A stretch of DNA of 64,000 bases from Valencia hispanica (Eukaryota; Chordata; Actinopteri; Cyprinodontiformes; Valenciidae): contig OY747722.1 of assembly GCA_963556495.2 (NCBI GenBank), positions 20,717,501 to 20,781,500 on the forward strand, given 5' to 3'. Positions 12,310 through 24,483 of this stretch are shown one piece after another. Numbering within the stretch: position 1 is the stretch's first letter; every line of letters starts with the position of its first letter. The position numbers and the translations under genes were made by a program. The notes under the pieces are model-generated. The model did not search any database, was not told where the DNA came from, and was given only the letters and a program-made list of their open reading frames with translations.

Positions 12310-13145
12310 AGGGTTGTTCAAATTTTTATTTTTATTTTATGAAGAATCATTCTTTGCATCATCATCTCCAGATATTCCACAGTTGTCCTCAGAACAGAAC
12401 CAGCCTTCTTTATCAGGTTGTTTAGCCTTTTCAAGTCCCTGGCTCTGATGCTGCTACCCCAACAGATGACGGCTGAAGAGATCACACTCTCTAAAACAGA
12501 CTTGTAGAAGATTTGCAGCATCTTGCTGCAAACCTTAAGGACCTAAGCTTCCTCAAGAAGTACAGTCTGCTCTGTCCCTTCACTTTTGCGCTTCCAGTCC
12601 AGTCTGTTGTCAAGGTGAACTCCGAGGTATTTATACTCCTCAACCACCTCCACTTCTTCACCCATGATGGAAACATGTTTGACTTATCCCTGTTTCCTTT
12701 GTTTTATTCACATTCAAAGTAAGACGATTGTCAGAGTCATCTGAGTATTTCTGCAGATGAGAGGTCAATGATTTGTTCTGGAAGTCTGAGGTGTACAGAG
12801 TGAAAAGGAATGGTGAGAGCACGGTCCCCTGTGGTGTTCTTGTTCTGCTGACCACCTAGTTTGACACACAATCCTTCAGTCTCACAAACATTGGTCTGTT
12901 TGTCAGATAGTCATTGATCCAGGCGATTGTTGAGGGCTCCACCTGTGTCTTCAGGAGTTTCTGAAAAACCAAATCAGGCTAAATTGTGTTAAATGCACTG
13001 GAGAAATCAAAGAACATGATCCTCACAGTGCTGCCTGCTTTGTCCAAATGACAGTGGGTTGGGTAAATCAGGTGTATGATGGCATCTTCAACTCCAACTC
13101 CACAGTGATAAGTAAACTGCAGCGGGTCCTGATCACATCCTTGCT
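12310..13145 (-). pseudogene. Rex1-type LINE reverse transcriptase fragment
   Basis: Reading the minus strand from 13145 down, the reverse transcriptase blocks appear in the right order for a CR1/Rex1-group LINE. First comes the A block, FDFSSAFNTI (about 13020), then the ND-L-NRP region. The B block, TPQGTVLSPFLFTLYTSDF (about 12840-12780), follows, and then YSDDS, a variant of the catalytic YADD (about 12750). The downstream thumb region has KGQSRLYFLRKLRSL (about 12580-12540), and the distal part GSSIRARDLKRLNNLI (about 12450). Several stops and frameshifts break the frame. The endonuclease and 5' part are missing, as is usual for 5'-truncated LINE copies. The wording matches the Rex1/Babar family of teleosts. 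Confidence 0.8.
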
Positions 13146-14126
13146 GTCATTTACGCAATTTTTCAATTTCTTGCAAATATACTTTTTTATGCACAAATAT
13201 GCATAACAAATTGGTTTTATTATATTTTTGCAATTGTTAACAAAGTAACTAAGTAACAGAGGTGTTACTTATGAATTTCACCAAAACACCTGTTATATTA
13301 TTTTCTTTTGTCCCCAAGTCTCCTGCCTGAGTGTTCTGAGCTGAAGTGTGTGCGCTTGTGTTTCCGGCCGATGCGTGGTGACGTAGGTACATGCGTGCCT
13401 GCTCCGGTCAAAACGTATCCCCTTGTGGCCCGTGTAGGTACCAGATCTGCTCGGGTGCCTGTGCCTGACCTCTGACATCCTATTATATGATTGACAAGAC
13501 GCCACAGCTGGTCTGGCCATCGGGCGGCAGGGGAACTGAACTTCAGGTCAGAAGTTATGATCTGCAGTCTATCTGGGTCAGATATAAACCAAGTTTAGGT
13601 GTAGTTTATTTTCGTTGTGCTTGCTAACTTTGTACTGCCAGTTACAATAACTTGTACTGTATATGAGCTAACATGAAGAGTTTCTATACTCCTGGGTGGG
13701 TGCTATGATGTTACTGATAATCAATTTCATTTTATTCATAAGGTTAGTTAGTAGGGTAACCAACTGTCCCGTAAAAAATGGAATCGTCCCGTATTCAGAG
13801 AAAATATACCGAATCATATTGAGGTGAGAAGGAACGCAATTTGTCCCGTACTTCAGCTAGAATGAATGAAAAAAAGACACAAAACTGGAGTTATTCTGTG
13901 TCTTTACACTGCTCAGCTGCCTTCTTCTTCTCTCACCCCCCTCTCCTGTTGGTCCTTCAATCATGAAACTGATCAGTGATCAGCTGATCGGCTTTTTTTG
14001 TCGCACATCACGTCTCTCTTGTTTTGTTACCGCCGACTTTGCGCTAGATAGAGGAAACCAGCAGATGTCACGCTAAAAAACAGCAGCACATTTAAGCTTG
14101 ATAAGCTTCCTGTTAGAATTTATTTA
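13146..14126. other. Non-coding; possible hAT-like non-autonomous element from about 13750
   Basis: At 13750-13870 the sequence has GGGTAACCAACTGTCCCG and a later repeat of TGTCCCGTA, wording found in fish hAT-related non-autonomous elements. No matching far end or target duplication could be fixed. The GC-rich patch 13330-13560 is unassigned. Confidence 0.3.
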
Positions 14127-14276
<150 letters not shown>

Positions 14277-15036
14277 CTTTCTAGTATCAGCTGATGTTTG
14301 CTGGAGCCACAGCCAAAAAAGCTGCTGGTCATGATATTGGTTTGGATATCTGGTGAGAGGGAAACATGAAGATGAAACCAGGACAGGAGATGTCCTTACT
14401 GAATCATCAGAGCTGAACCAGTGACAGAAAACAGGTTTACCTTTTAGGTGATACGAATAAGTTGAAGGGAAGTTATGAACTGTTTCTGAGAGTCAAATTA
14501 CACCAGAAATCTTTTCTACATCTTTTCTAATCTTTTCTAGCTGACAGCTGATAACTGTGCAGGGGCGGCTCTAGCAAAGTTTTGCCAGGGGGCAAGGTAG
14601 GGCATTAACAGGGAAAGGGGGTCACATAGAAATACTTTTCTTTCTTATTCTCATTTAAAATGTGGAGCTTTTAATAAATAATTATCTGAATCTTACAAAC
14701 AAAGTGGTCATCTGATGTTAAATGTATAGAAATCCATCATCGTATATAGTAAATATTTAGCCCAATATATACCTATATAAGCTATAGTACCTTTTCCTTT
14801 GGGAAGGTACCATCTGTGCAGTCTGCAATTCTGACGAAGAAAGATGTTTAATCTATTTAATTATTGTAGAAAAATAACTGATTTCTGTACATTTGATTTA
14901 CATTAAATTAAAGTCGATTGACCTCATGATGCTAAATCGACGTATATGATGCCAGTATCTCCCACATTTTCTAGATACTGTACCAGTACTGTGTAAAATA
15001 CCATCAAAAAGCCAAGTGTTGTTCTTTCTCACCTTT
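14277..15036. other. Non-coding; hAT-like wording near 14560-14640
   Basis: AGGGGCGGCTCTAGC at about 14563, followed by a GGGGGCAAGG..GGGCA stretch, resembles the end of a widespread fish hAT-type repeat. The rest is unassigned AT-rich sequence. Confidence 0.3.
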
Positions 15037-15592
15037 CTTTCAAATCAAACTTTATTTATAAAGCGCTTTTCATACAAGAAGTTGCATCACAAAGTGCTTT
15101 ACAGATTAAAATGACCCCACATAAAACCACCTCCCCTTCCCTCCCCCACAGATTTAAAAGCATGGTCACAGTTATACCCCCCTCCCCCCAACCCATCTCC
15201 CATGCACACACACAGTTAAAAGAAAAAGTTAAAAGGACATTGGGCCGAGTGTAGATGAACCATGCAAGGAAACGCCATCAGAGGAGCCATCTGCCCCGCA
15301 GCAGTAGATTAACAGCAGCAGCCGAGGTACCGACACAGGGCACCCAGTGGAGGCAAGGCCAAGACCCCCACCTCCACCCAAGCTCCACCTGGAGAGCACC
15401 CAGGCAGCTAAAGCCGACCACCGCTCCCGGGGCAGAGGGCTCCCACAGAGGAAACACTGGAACGGGGATTAAGATTAATTAAAGTATAAAAAGAAACAGT
15501 AAATTAATGTGCTAAGATTAAATAGTAAAACTGATCAAAATATAATCATATAAAACATCCAGAGCAATTAAACAAACGGTAATAAATTATAA

Positions 15593-18341
15593 TCAGTTCA
15601 AAGCTAAGCTAAAAAGGTGAGTCTTGAGCCTGCTCTTAAAAACATGAACGTTCTCTGCAGCCCTGAGGTCCTCTGTTTTAGAGGTGAGGGTCATAAAACT
15701 GGAAAGACGCCTTGCCATCCGTGTGTGTCCTGACTTTTGGGGTGACGAGGAGACGGCTGCCGGAGGAGCGCAGAGACCGCGAAGGTTTATATGGTAAAAG
15801 CAGTTCAGAGAGATAAGAAGGCCCAAGACCATTAAGACACTTAAAAACCATTAAAAGAACCTTTAAGTCGATCCTGAAATGTACGGGGAGCCAATGCAAT
15901 GGTCTTCGTCAGGACACGTGCTGCTGAATTTTGTAGTAGTTGTAAACCTGATATACTCTTTTTGGGAAGACCAGAAAGCAGGGCATTACAGTAATCAATT
16001 CTACTGGAGATAAAAGCATGCATCAGTGTCTCCATGTTGGCCCGAGACAGAATGGGGCGGACTCTGGCGATGTTCTTTAGTTGATAAAAACCTATTTTAG
16101 TGATATTTTTTATGTGAGGAATAAAAGTCAGCTCAGAGTCAAAAATCACGCCCAGGTTCTTCACTTGTAAAGAGGGATTAAAAGACAGTGATTGTAGTTT
16201 TGGTAAAAGTTTCTCTCTCTGAGCCTCAGGACCGATGACTAAAACTTCAGTTTTGTCCTGGTTGAGCTGGAGAAAGTTTTCTGCCATCCAGGATTTAATG
16301 TCTAAAATGCAGTTAAAAAGTGCATCCATTGGCCGTGTGTCATTGAGAGACATGGAGATGTATAACTGTGTATCATCAGCATAACTGTGAAAGTTAACTC
16401 CATGTCTCCTGATGACGCTGCCAAGAGGGAGCATATAAAGGTTAAAAAGCACTGGGCCTAAAATTGAACCCTGGGGCACACCACATGTAATCCTGTGGAC
16501 CCTAGAAGAGCAGGTATCTAAACTTACCATAAAAGTCCTGTCTGTGAGATAGGATGTAAACCATTTGTGAACATCACCAGAGAGGCCGATCTGTTTTAAA
16601 CAGGTTAAAAGAATAGTGTGGTCTACTGTATCGAAGGCAGCGCTTAGATCCAGTAGAACCAACACTGTCACCTTCTGAGCGTCATAATTTATTCTAAAAT
16701 CATTTAAAATCTTCAGAAGGGCCGTCTCTGTGCTGTTGTTCACCCTAAAACCAGACTGAAATTTCTCCAGGACATTGTGCTCATTAATAAAATCATTAAG
16801 TTGAATTAAAACAAGCTTTTCTAAAACCTTGCTTAAAAATGGTAAGTTAGATACTGGTCTAAAATTATTAAAAGCATTAAAATCTAAATTGCTCTTCTTC
16901 AGCAGGGGCTTCACTTCCGCCCCTTTAAAGGCGGCAGGAAAGACCCCCGTCTGAAGGGAGCAATTCATCATGGTTAAAATCTCATCCCTAAAAGATTCAT
17001 AAAATGGCTTAAAAAATGAAGTGGGAATCGGGTCCAAAACACATGTGGCGGGCCTCACTGAGGAGAAAACTTTATCAAGAGTCCCAGCTTCTACCAGGAC
17101 AAAACTGTCCAGCGTTTCCTCTGGTAGAGACACACATTCAGATTTGTCTAAAACCATGTTACACTGAGAAGATAAAATATTACATCTGATGGTGTCTACC
17201 TTCCCTCTGAAGTGGTCTGCAAACTCCTCACAAAGATTGTTTGAGGGGGTTTTCTGAAATGCATTAGTAGTACAGTTAAAAATTTTATCAATAGTGGAAA
17301 AAATAATTTTAGGATTATTTTTATTGTCTGATATGATTTTTGCAAAGTAAGCATTTCTTGAATTTCTTACAGCATTATTATAGGATTTGAGAAGTTCTGT
17401 GTATAATTGATGGTTTATCGTGGTTTTATTTTTTTTCCATTTTCTCTCTGCCGCCCTGCAGTCCCTCTTTAGTTTTTTAAGATTGTTATTTCTCCATGGC
17501 GCTGCAAGTTTTGAATGTGAGCGTTTCACTCTAAGTGGAGCCAGCAGGTCAAGAGCGGACTGAAGTCTTCTGTTAAAATCACTGGCGATAAAATCACAGG
17601 GGGCAGGTAAGAGAGTAGGAAGAAACTTTTGGAAAACTTCTAGAAAACCTGCAGCCACTTCAGGGGTTAGATGGCGCTTCCTGACAGTTCTCACAGAGGT
17701 CTCCTGCTGGATAAAACTGGTGATGTTAAAAAACACGCAGTAATGGTCAGAGACAGCCAAGTCAACAACAGAGGACACACGGGTGGACAGGCCATGCGTG
17801 ATGACCAAGTCCAGGGTGTGTCCTCTGTTGTGAGTTGGCTGCATGACATGCTGACTAAAACCCATATAATTCAAAATATTTAAAAATTCTGTTGATAAAG
17901 GGTCTAAAAGGTTATCCATGTGTAGATTAAAATCACCAGCTAAAATTATCCTTTCAAAGGAGTTGTACAAAATTGATAAAACTCTGAAAATTCTTGAATA
18001 AAAAGTGCACTCTTTTTAGGAGGCCTGTAAACTGTGACACATAAAATCTGAGGAGTGCTAAAAATAGTTGCATTATATTCAAAAGAACTAAAATTATCAA
18101 ATAAAACAGGTTTGGCAGAAAGCGTTGATGAACTAATAATAGCAGTTCTGCCTCCCCTTGTGCAACTCCTCGTGGAATAAGTGAAGTTAAAATTTGGTGG
18201 GGAGGCCTCTGTAAGAACAACAGGGGCATCTGTACTCAGCCATGTTTCTGTTAAAAATAAACAATGTATATTATGATCTAAAATTAGGTCATTTATTATA
18301 AAAGTTTTATTCAGCAGAGAGCGGACATTTAAAAGTGCCAT
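15593..18341 (-). pseudogene. L2 ORF2: AP endonuclease plus reverse transcriptase, frameshifted
   Basis: The N-terminal frame (18341-17946) has the APE-type endonuclease blocks LNVRSL, LTETWL and VYRPP. After a frameshift near 17965 the main frame (17970-15841, 709 codons) continues with GDFNLH, HTLDLVI and SDH, completing the endonuclease. The RT domain follows: FRPVSNLPFLSKVLEKL, DLSAAFDTVDH (16619-16643), GVPQGSILGPVLFNLYML and the catalytic YADD (16372-16383). The C-terminal region (LHWLPV..RI..K.L...K.LNGL type) runs on through further shifts near 15890 and 15700, ending in the 15832-15593 frame. The enzyme would nick target DNA and prime reverse transcription there. Catalytic residues are present; three or more frameshifts inactivate it. 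Confidence 0.88.
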
Positions 18342-18560
18342 ATTAATAGTGGTTGGAGATGGAGTGACTGTATGATTTACGGGGGGTAGGACTTTTGGTA
18401 ACTGTTTGAGATTATTAGAGTTGCATTTGCTACGTTTTTTATCATTTGTCCGCTCTCTGCTGATAACGGGTATAGATGATTTAGGGCAAGGTCCAAGTCC
18501 GATATGTGAATTACTGTTTAAATCAGAACTGAGTTCATAGGAGCAGGGACCAGCTACACA

Positions 18561-19876
18561 TCAGGATGTGGCAGAAGGGGCATGGAGGGCAGGTGCAGCT
18601 GGGGCTGGTGTGGTAGACAGGGGGGGGCGAGGGCATGCCAGGCTCATTGACAGCATGCGGGCACCCTGTCTATTAAGATGTAGTCCATCTGGACCAAACA
18701 ATTGAGTCCTGCCCCAGAAAATGTTAAAATTGTCCATAAAACCAATATTGTGCATCACGGTGGCAGAGGAAAGCCAGGTGTTAAGAGATAAAAGTCTGCT
18801 AAAACAACCAATGCCTCTGCCAACAGTGGGGGTGGGGCCAGAAATAAAAACAGACATGTGTGTATTTTAAAAGATTAAACAAATGAATAAAATCCAGCTT
18901 CAGGAGCTCAGATTGCTGTTTACGAATGTCGTTGGTTCCAGCGTGAATAATAAGATGGGTGATGTTGGATATGGTCCAGGATCTGTTCAGTAATGTCCTT
19001 TACGGTGGCTCCAGGTAAACACAGTGTGACCACTCCTCTCATCCTTACATTCCTGATAATAGAGTCTCCAATGATGAGCATGGTGGGCGGCTGGTCAACA
19101 AGTTGATGCTGGGCAGAGGATCTTTCACCGTCCAGGACCTGCTGGATGTTGGGCGGATTAGCTTCCCCAGGACTGCAGCGATGTGTAGTCGGCGCCGAGG
19201 GCTCGTTCCGTGGGTTCGGGGTGTAGTGGAGCACTCCTCGGCGAGTCCTGGGTTTAGCGCGACGTGGAGGGCTGCGGGAGCCCGGCTGCTGCTCCGGCTG
19301 CTGGGAGGGGACAGGCGGCAGTCCTGCGGAGCTGCGGTGTTTCAGGGTGGCCGGAGGGACAGTCAGAGGAGGAAAGTCGTGCTCCAGGGCACCGAAGCGG
19401 TTTGACAATGGTAGGCCGGGTGAAGGAGAGCGGTGGCGGCTGCTCCCGGCCCCCCCACCGCGGCCGGGCCCGACCATGGACCAGGCACCCTGAAGCACCG
19501 GTGTTGAGCTGATGGGGGCTTTAGGCTTAGCCCCCAGATGGAACCAGCAGTCCTCCTCTGCAGTTGTTGTTGCTCCTCCGGCGTTCGGCAGTCCGAGTCC
19601 AGCGATGGATTCCCCCTCCGCAGCTTCACCAGGCTGGCAGGGAATTGTGTCCGCCAGCTGAGCACTGTTGACGGCGGCGAAAGTCCGGCCGAAGATGATG
19701 TCCACGTCGCACTCGTGGTCCAGGATTTGATGGAGCGTGGAGATCCTCTGCTCCAGCTCCAGAACTTTTTGTGTTAATTTAAAACAGCCATCACATCCGG
19801 GGGTGCAGGTGAGTGAAGGCATGACGAAATAAAAAGTAGTCCGTGCTCGGATAAAAAACGCCCCCGATAAAAACAA
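18561..19876 (-). pseudogene. L2 ORF1: coiled coil plus SGNH esterase-like domain, frameshifted
   Basis: The first frame (19876-18920, 318 codons) starts near a Cys-rich patch (CTPGCDGC) followed by a short leucine-heptad helix, then a long Pro/Arg-rich linker. The C-terminal part begins an SGNH-hydrolase fold: GDSI at residues about 270-273 carries the nucleophile Ser. The rest of the domain continues in other frames: AGTND (block III, just after a frameshift near 18965) and GPDGLHLN (block V with Asp and His, in the 18857-18561 frame after another shift near 18865). SGNH esterase domains in ORF1 are known from CR1/L2 LINEs; their role in retrotransposition is not settled. All catalytic blocks are still readable, but the frame is broken at least twice, so no full protein could be made. 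Confidence 0.8.
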
Positions 19877-20000
19877 GTTGCTAAAAGTCAGTGGTGTTAA
19901 AATCGGTTAAAACCAGTCATCAAAACGATTTAAAACCAGTTAAAACCGTGTTTGTTAGGGAGCCGAAGTTTGGCAAGTCTCTCTGTAGAAGGATGCCGAC

Positions 20001-20009
20001 GCATGCGCA
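20001..20009 (-). promoter_or_regulatory. NRF1-like GCATGCGCA site at the L2 5' end
   Basis: GCATGCGCA lies about 125 bases upstream of the ORF1 start, on the promoter side of this minus-strand LINE. Vertebrate NRF1 binds sites of the form GCGCATGCGC. Whether it drove the element is inference. Confidence 0.3.
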
Positions 20010-20139
20010 CTTTCTCCTCTCTTTCTCCTTCTCCTATCACTTTTTAAAGGTTACCATGTTAAAAAAATATTTTGTGCTGCCATCCTGTTTATTGATGTGG
20101 TAAATAAATAGTTCATGAAAATATCACTAAATCTGTCCT

Positions 20140-20485
20140 AGATCTAGAGAAGATCTTTGTGGAGGAATGGGCCAAAATCTCTGCTGTAGTGTGTGCAAAC
20201 CTGGTCAAGAACTACAAGAAATGTTGTAATTGCAAACAAAGGCTTCTGTAAATCTTAACATTGATTTTCCCAGGTGTTCAAATACTTATGTGCAGAAATA
20301 AAATACAAATTAATTCTTTAAGAATCAGACAATGTGATTTCCTAAATTAAAAAAAAAAAGTTGACTCTCACAGTGGAAATGCACCAACAATGTGGGTTTT
20401 AGACTACTCCAAAATTTCTCAATGGGAGAACTTGCAAAATTGCATGGTGTTCACATACTTATGTTCCTCACTATATACTAACAAG
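20140..20485 (+). mobile_element. 3' end of a Tc1-like transposon
   Basis: The plus strand reads the last codons of a Tc1 transposase (GAATGGGCCAAAATCTCTGC, then a phrase for the C-terminal Asn-rich end), followed by a terminal repeat ending in CTTATGTTCCTCACTATA. An internal direct repeat of the CAAATACTTATGT type occurs at about 20280 and 20455, suggesting IR/DR-type ends. The 5' part is absent, perhaps removed when the neighbouring L2 inserted. Confidence 0.7.
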
Positions 20486-20782
20486 ACGGTGTACAACACT
20501 GCTCTCGGTTATTTTATCTTTTTTTTTCATAAAATGACTTAAAAAAAAATAGCTGAACTGCTCCACTTTGTGTGGATTAGAATTCTATTCGGTTGCCGTG
20601 AGATTTGTAGTCGGTGACATGCATTTTTATAAGTTCAACTGAGTCTTAATTTGAGGTCGCAGCTAGCGCTAACATGCTAAGTTAGCCTGCTGGGTTAGCC
20701 TTCTCACTAACAGTAGGTGAGACTTTTCTGTTGTATGGCACCAATGGTGGCTATTCTTTTTTTTTAAATCAGGAAGCTGAGC

Positions 20783-20834
20783 CTGACAACCAATTCACAC
20801 ACAGCTCATGTGTTTATGTTTGCGTTGCAGGTAT
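20783..20834 (+). repeat. Direct repeat copy A (52 bp)
   Basis: Nearly identical to 21161-21212. Both start CTGACAACCAA and contain ACACAGCTCATGTGTTT, then GCGTTGCAGGTAT. The 326 bases between are AT-rich and unrelated to anything I recognise. Confidence 0.8.
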
Positions 20835-21160
20835 GGAGACATATATATAAATTTTTTTGTTTAGGAAATGTAGTTTTCAGTTCATGTTTATGTGCTACAG
20901 AACAACTTTCTGTTTCAAGACAGCAAAATTCCAGATCCTGGATGTAAATTAATATTTTTTTATTTTTTTTATCCATCTACATATATTTGTTCAATGTCTT
21001 TAATAGATTTTCTGAAATTATTTTGTCTATATTATGTTTTTGTTGACTTGTTGAAAAATATGAAGTTATTTTAAAACATTTGCTTTTATTTTGTTTCATT
21101 TATATTTGTATTTTTTTGAAAAACTTGAAATTAGTAGAAAATGTAAAAAGATAAAAAAAA

Positions 21161-21212
21161 CTGACAACCAAATCACACACAGCTCATGTGTTTCTGTGTG
21201 CGTTGCAGGTAT
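21161..21212 (+). repeat. Direct repeat copy B (52 bp)
   Basis: Partner of 20783-20834, with only a few differences. Each copy ends in a splice-acceptor-like GTTGCAG, probably by chance. Confidence 0.8.
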
Positions 21213-22003
21213 TGGTGCAGCGACATTAAAGAGTCTAGATATCTGATTCTGCCTCCTGCCTCTTCTTCACACAACGCAGAGACAGGCATAACACACACAC
21301 ACGTGTTACAAAATGTCATTACTTGGGACTTGACTTGGGACTTAATTCGATTACTTTTATGCTCACCCTTTATTTGCAAAATGATAACCTGGCCAAGCTT
21401 CTGCTTTTCAGTTTAATTCGTAAAGAATCTCACACAACAGATTTACTCCACGCAGGGGCTGCTTGTTATTTAGTCACTACAAGCTGTTGCCAAAAAACAA
21501 TAACATTTAACTAACAACTATAACAATCAATAATGGAATTATGTTAATAATTCACTAAACAAAGTGACATAAAAGTCCATCAGTGATGCTGTGAAACTAA
21601 ACAAGTAATCACTTTCAGCATAAGTCTGATCTTAGGAGTTATGTTCTATTGGTGTTGTGCTTAAAATATGCATGATACAAAATATTTATCTTTTTTTTTC
21701 AAAGGCCTGTGATGCAAATCTCTGATGGTGAGCTCCAAATCGATGTCTCTCTTCAAAGATGTATGCAGTTGCACAAAGCACCCCCTCTCCCGGCATGCAG
21801 TTAGAGAGGCTTTTTTCATGAATTTGTTATGAAATGCCGGTTGACAAATATGAAAACATGAATATTGAAAACATTTACAGCGTTTTACTTTATGACTTGA
21901 CACATTTAATATGCCGACTAAAAGCCTACAGTTCTAAATTGCCCCCGTGTATGTTTACAGCAGCGTGCATCTGTTTGTGGTTATGTGCTGCGCGCTTTTC
22001 CTG

Positions 22004-22012
22004 GGAGAGAGA

Positions 22013-22081
<69 letters not shown>
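22004..22081. repeat. (GA)n microsatellite
   Basis: A nearly pure GA tract of about 78 bases, slightly interrupted at its left end. Confidence 0.97.
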
Positions 22082-22082
<1 letters not shown>

Positions 22083-22819
22083 CTCACTTAGAAAACATCC
22101 TTCTACCTCAAGGCTTTATAACACGCGCTCTTTGCATTACAAAGGTAATATGCTGCCATGCATATTGTGCAATTTCAAAACATGCACTCATTGCATTCAT
22201 CAAAATCCCCATGTCTTATTAGAATAGAAGTGCATTAAGCTTTCATACAGATGCCTGAGCAGCCTAAACACTGCCGAAGCTCTGGCACGGTGCACACAAA
22301 AAGGCAGGGAAAGATTACCATTTAAATGTCTTTAATACAACCACATGTATTTGATTCATAATATTTATAACAAAGCAAGGAAGCAGATGTTGAAAGAACA
22401 GGCTGATAAGCATATTTGCACTGATCTTTTCCATTTGTGATAGGGTGAGAACTATGGTGCAAACTGCAGTTAAACTACTTGACCAAACAAATCTGAGAAC
22501 AAAAGTGACTAAAAGATACGGGAAGCTGAATGTCACCTTTTTTTGTGGGATAAAAATATAATAGGACCATTTTTCAATAAAGCACAGCTATTTCTAATTT
22601 TCACTCCCCATCTATCTTTTGAGGCTGTCTCACCTTACTGCAGGGAATTCCACTTCTTCCCTTTGACTCCTTTAATATTCAGAAAAAAAATCCACTTCAA
22701 AACAGTTAGATTGTCAGAGAGGAAAATGCTAAATAGCACTACAACTAGCCTGATTGAACGTTGTTGTGTGAAGATCAGAGTCTCAAAATCACAACTGACA
22801 ATTCAAACATCGAAAAGTT

Positions 22820-22855
22820 TACACACACACGCACGCACGCACGCACACGCACGCT
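22820..22855. repeat. (CA)n/(CACG)n microsatellite
   Basis: Short CA repeats grade into GCAC/ACGC repeats. Confidence 0.9.
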
Positions 22856-23429
22856 CTTGCTCGTACGCACCATTTCCCCGTGTCACGCTCTCCTGGGGTG
22901 CTGCTTTATTAATGAGTTTGAAACATAAAAAGTATCCGGAGGACGGGAAGTGTCACTCATCAAAAAAGGCTGTTTTTGAACAGTCTTGGCGTATGTTAAA
23001 GAATTATTCTCTTTCATAAGGACAAGAGACAATCGGTGATTGCCAGAGCTTTTTTGTTCAGCTGACCAGACCATGAATCCTTGTTCTCCGACAAGGCATG
23101 AATATTGCATGTAAAGTCTGCAAAGTTGGGCTGCCCGGTGGGAGAAAGGAGAAGGCTGAAGGATGTAGACATGTGGTGCTGTTCATTATGACTGTTTGCA
23201 ATGGGAAGGAGTGTGGGATTCATCAGTGTGTGAGCATTTATGGCTTTGGGAGGCAGAGGTAGCATAGGAGTGGTATTAATTATATCGATTAAGTGCAATG
23301 TTTCAGGTAAATAGAGATAACCAAATATTCTATGAGAAGATCAATTGGCATAGATTTCTTTTTCCTTATTCTAAACCTGTCTGCCTCAATAAAATCAGTG
23401 AGATTTTTTTTCTGCAAACATGATGAGGC

Positions 23430-24483
23430 CATAAAATGTTTTATTCTACATTAAAACCACAAAGCTCTATCTATATATATATATATTTATTTTATTTTTT
23501 TTCTGTTTTTTTTTTCTGTTTTTTTTTTTTTATTATAGACCAACACAAAGAAGTGCAAGAAGTCCAAGACTCTGAAATAGAAGGGAAATGATTCAAGCTT
23601 CAGTGATATTTTTTTGCAAATGAATATTTCAAAGGCCTATCATATATTTGTATTCAGCACCATTTTCTGTGACACCCCTAAATACAACAGTGCAATCAAC
23701 TGCATGTAAAACTATGTGTGAGTAATTAGTCTCTGTAAATCAGAGAAGAAACCAATAGTCCCATGCTAACTCTAGAGGACAGAGATCCACAGGACTGGAC
23801 AAATACTAGTCGCGCACTCCATAAATCTAGCCTTTTATAGAACAGAGACAAGAAAAAAAAACATCTGTAAAGGAAAACCATCAAAGACACAGAAAACATG
23901 TGGAAGAATGTGCTCTTGTCAGATGAACTTTTTGACCTACAAGAAAAATTAATTGTCATGAGCCTAAGCAACCTGAACACTCTTTACCCAGGATAAAACA
24001 TGGTGGTGGCAGTATTATGCTGTGCAGGTGCTTTAATTCAGCAGGGACAGAGAAGCTGGTCAGAATTGGTGGGAAGAGCTAAATACTGAGCAACTCTGAA
24101 AAAAAAAAAAAACTTTTATGGAAGACAAAAGGCTTGAGACTAGCCAGGAAGTTCACCTTCTAGCAGGACTAGGGCCCTAAACATACAAGCAGAGCTACAA
24201 TGGAATGTCCAACTGACAATCTGGGAAAAGACTTGAAAACTGCTATTTAGAGAAACTATCCATTCAATCTGACTGAGCTTGTGCCAAGAGGAATGCAAAT
24301 GCAGACTGAGATATTCAAAGTTTTTAGTTGTCAAGAGATATAGAAACAACATACAAGTTTCTTTCCACTTCTTAATGATACACTACTTTATGTTGCCGTA
24401 TTACATTGAAACCCAATAAAAAACCCAGTTTTTTATTGACATTCTGTCAGACAAAATATGTTTGACAGAACGTGAAAGAAGGT
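23430..24483 (+). mobile_element. Decayed Tc1-like transposon
   Basis: The plus strand can be followed through a Tc1-like transposon. The left terminal region (GACCAACACAAAGAAGTGCA at 23539-23558) comes first, then the N-terminal part around 23740-23830. The middle of the transposase around 23880-24060 has an ACATGTGGAAGAATGTGCTC phrase before the first catalytic Asp, then ACATGGTGGTGGCAGTATTA. The C-terminal part (24120-24300) follows, and finally the right end to about 24480. Internal segments are missing, A- and T-runs have expanded, and no frame stays open. This is the same family as 829-1180, 2811-3260, 36789-39085 and 41090-41560, judging from shared phrases. Confidence 0.7.

Larger units (their letters stand above)
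15037..20045 (-). mobile_element. Near full-length L2-clade LINE (CR1/L2 superfamily)
   Basis: A single element of about 5 kb on the minus strand has two ORFs in the standard order. ORF1 (19876 to about 18561) carries a coiled coil and an SGNH-esterase-type domain. ORF2 (18341 to about 15593) carries an endonuclease and a reverse transcriptase. The 3' end at about 15040-15110 has the L2-type tail, TGTAAAGCACTTTG followed by AAAAGCGCTTTATAAATAAA when read on the minus strand. No poly(A) is seen, as expected for L2. The 5' end is not sharply defined; it lies above 19876, about 20045, where a decayed Tc1 copy starts soon after. I could not fix a target duplication. At least five frameshifts make it inactive, but long frames survive, so it is not very old. 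Confidence 0.85.
20486..23429. other. Mostly unique sequence with a 52-bp direct repeat and microsatellites
   Basis: Apart from the separately listed repeats I see no gene. ORFs overlapping the GA run at 21834-22227 are microsatellite artefacts. The 158-codon frame at 22543-23019 has no known motif and runs through a CACG repeat; I do not believe it. Sequence around 23100-23290 is non-repetitive and could be conserved. Confidence 0.4.

Noticed and set aside
19103..19777. Plus-strand ORFs of 79-100 codons
   Set aside because: Antisense shadows of the GC-rich L2 ORF1.
21834..22227. ORFs with Arg-Glu runs
   Set aside because: Produced by the GA microsatellite.
22543..23019. 158-codon ORF
   Set aside because: No motif, runs through a CACG repeat, no codon bias or splice context.
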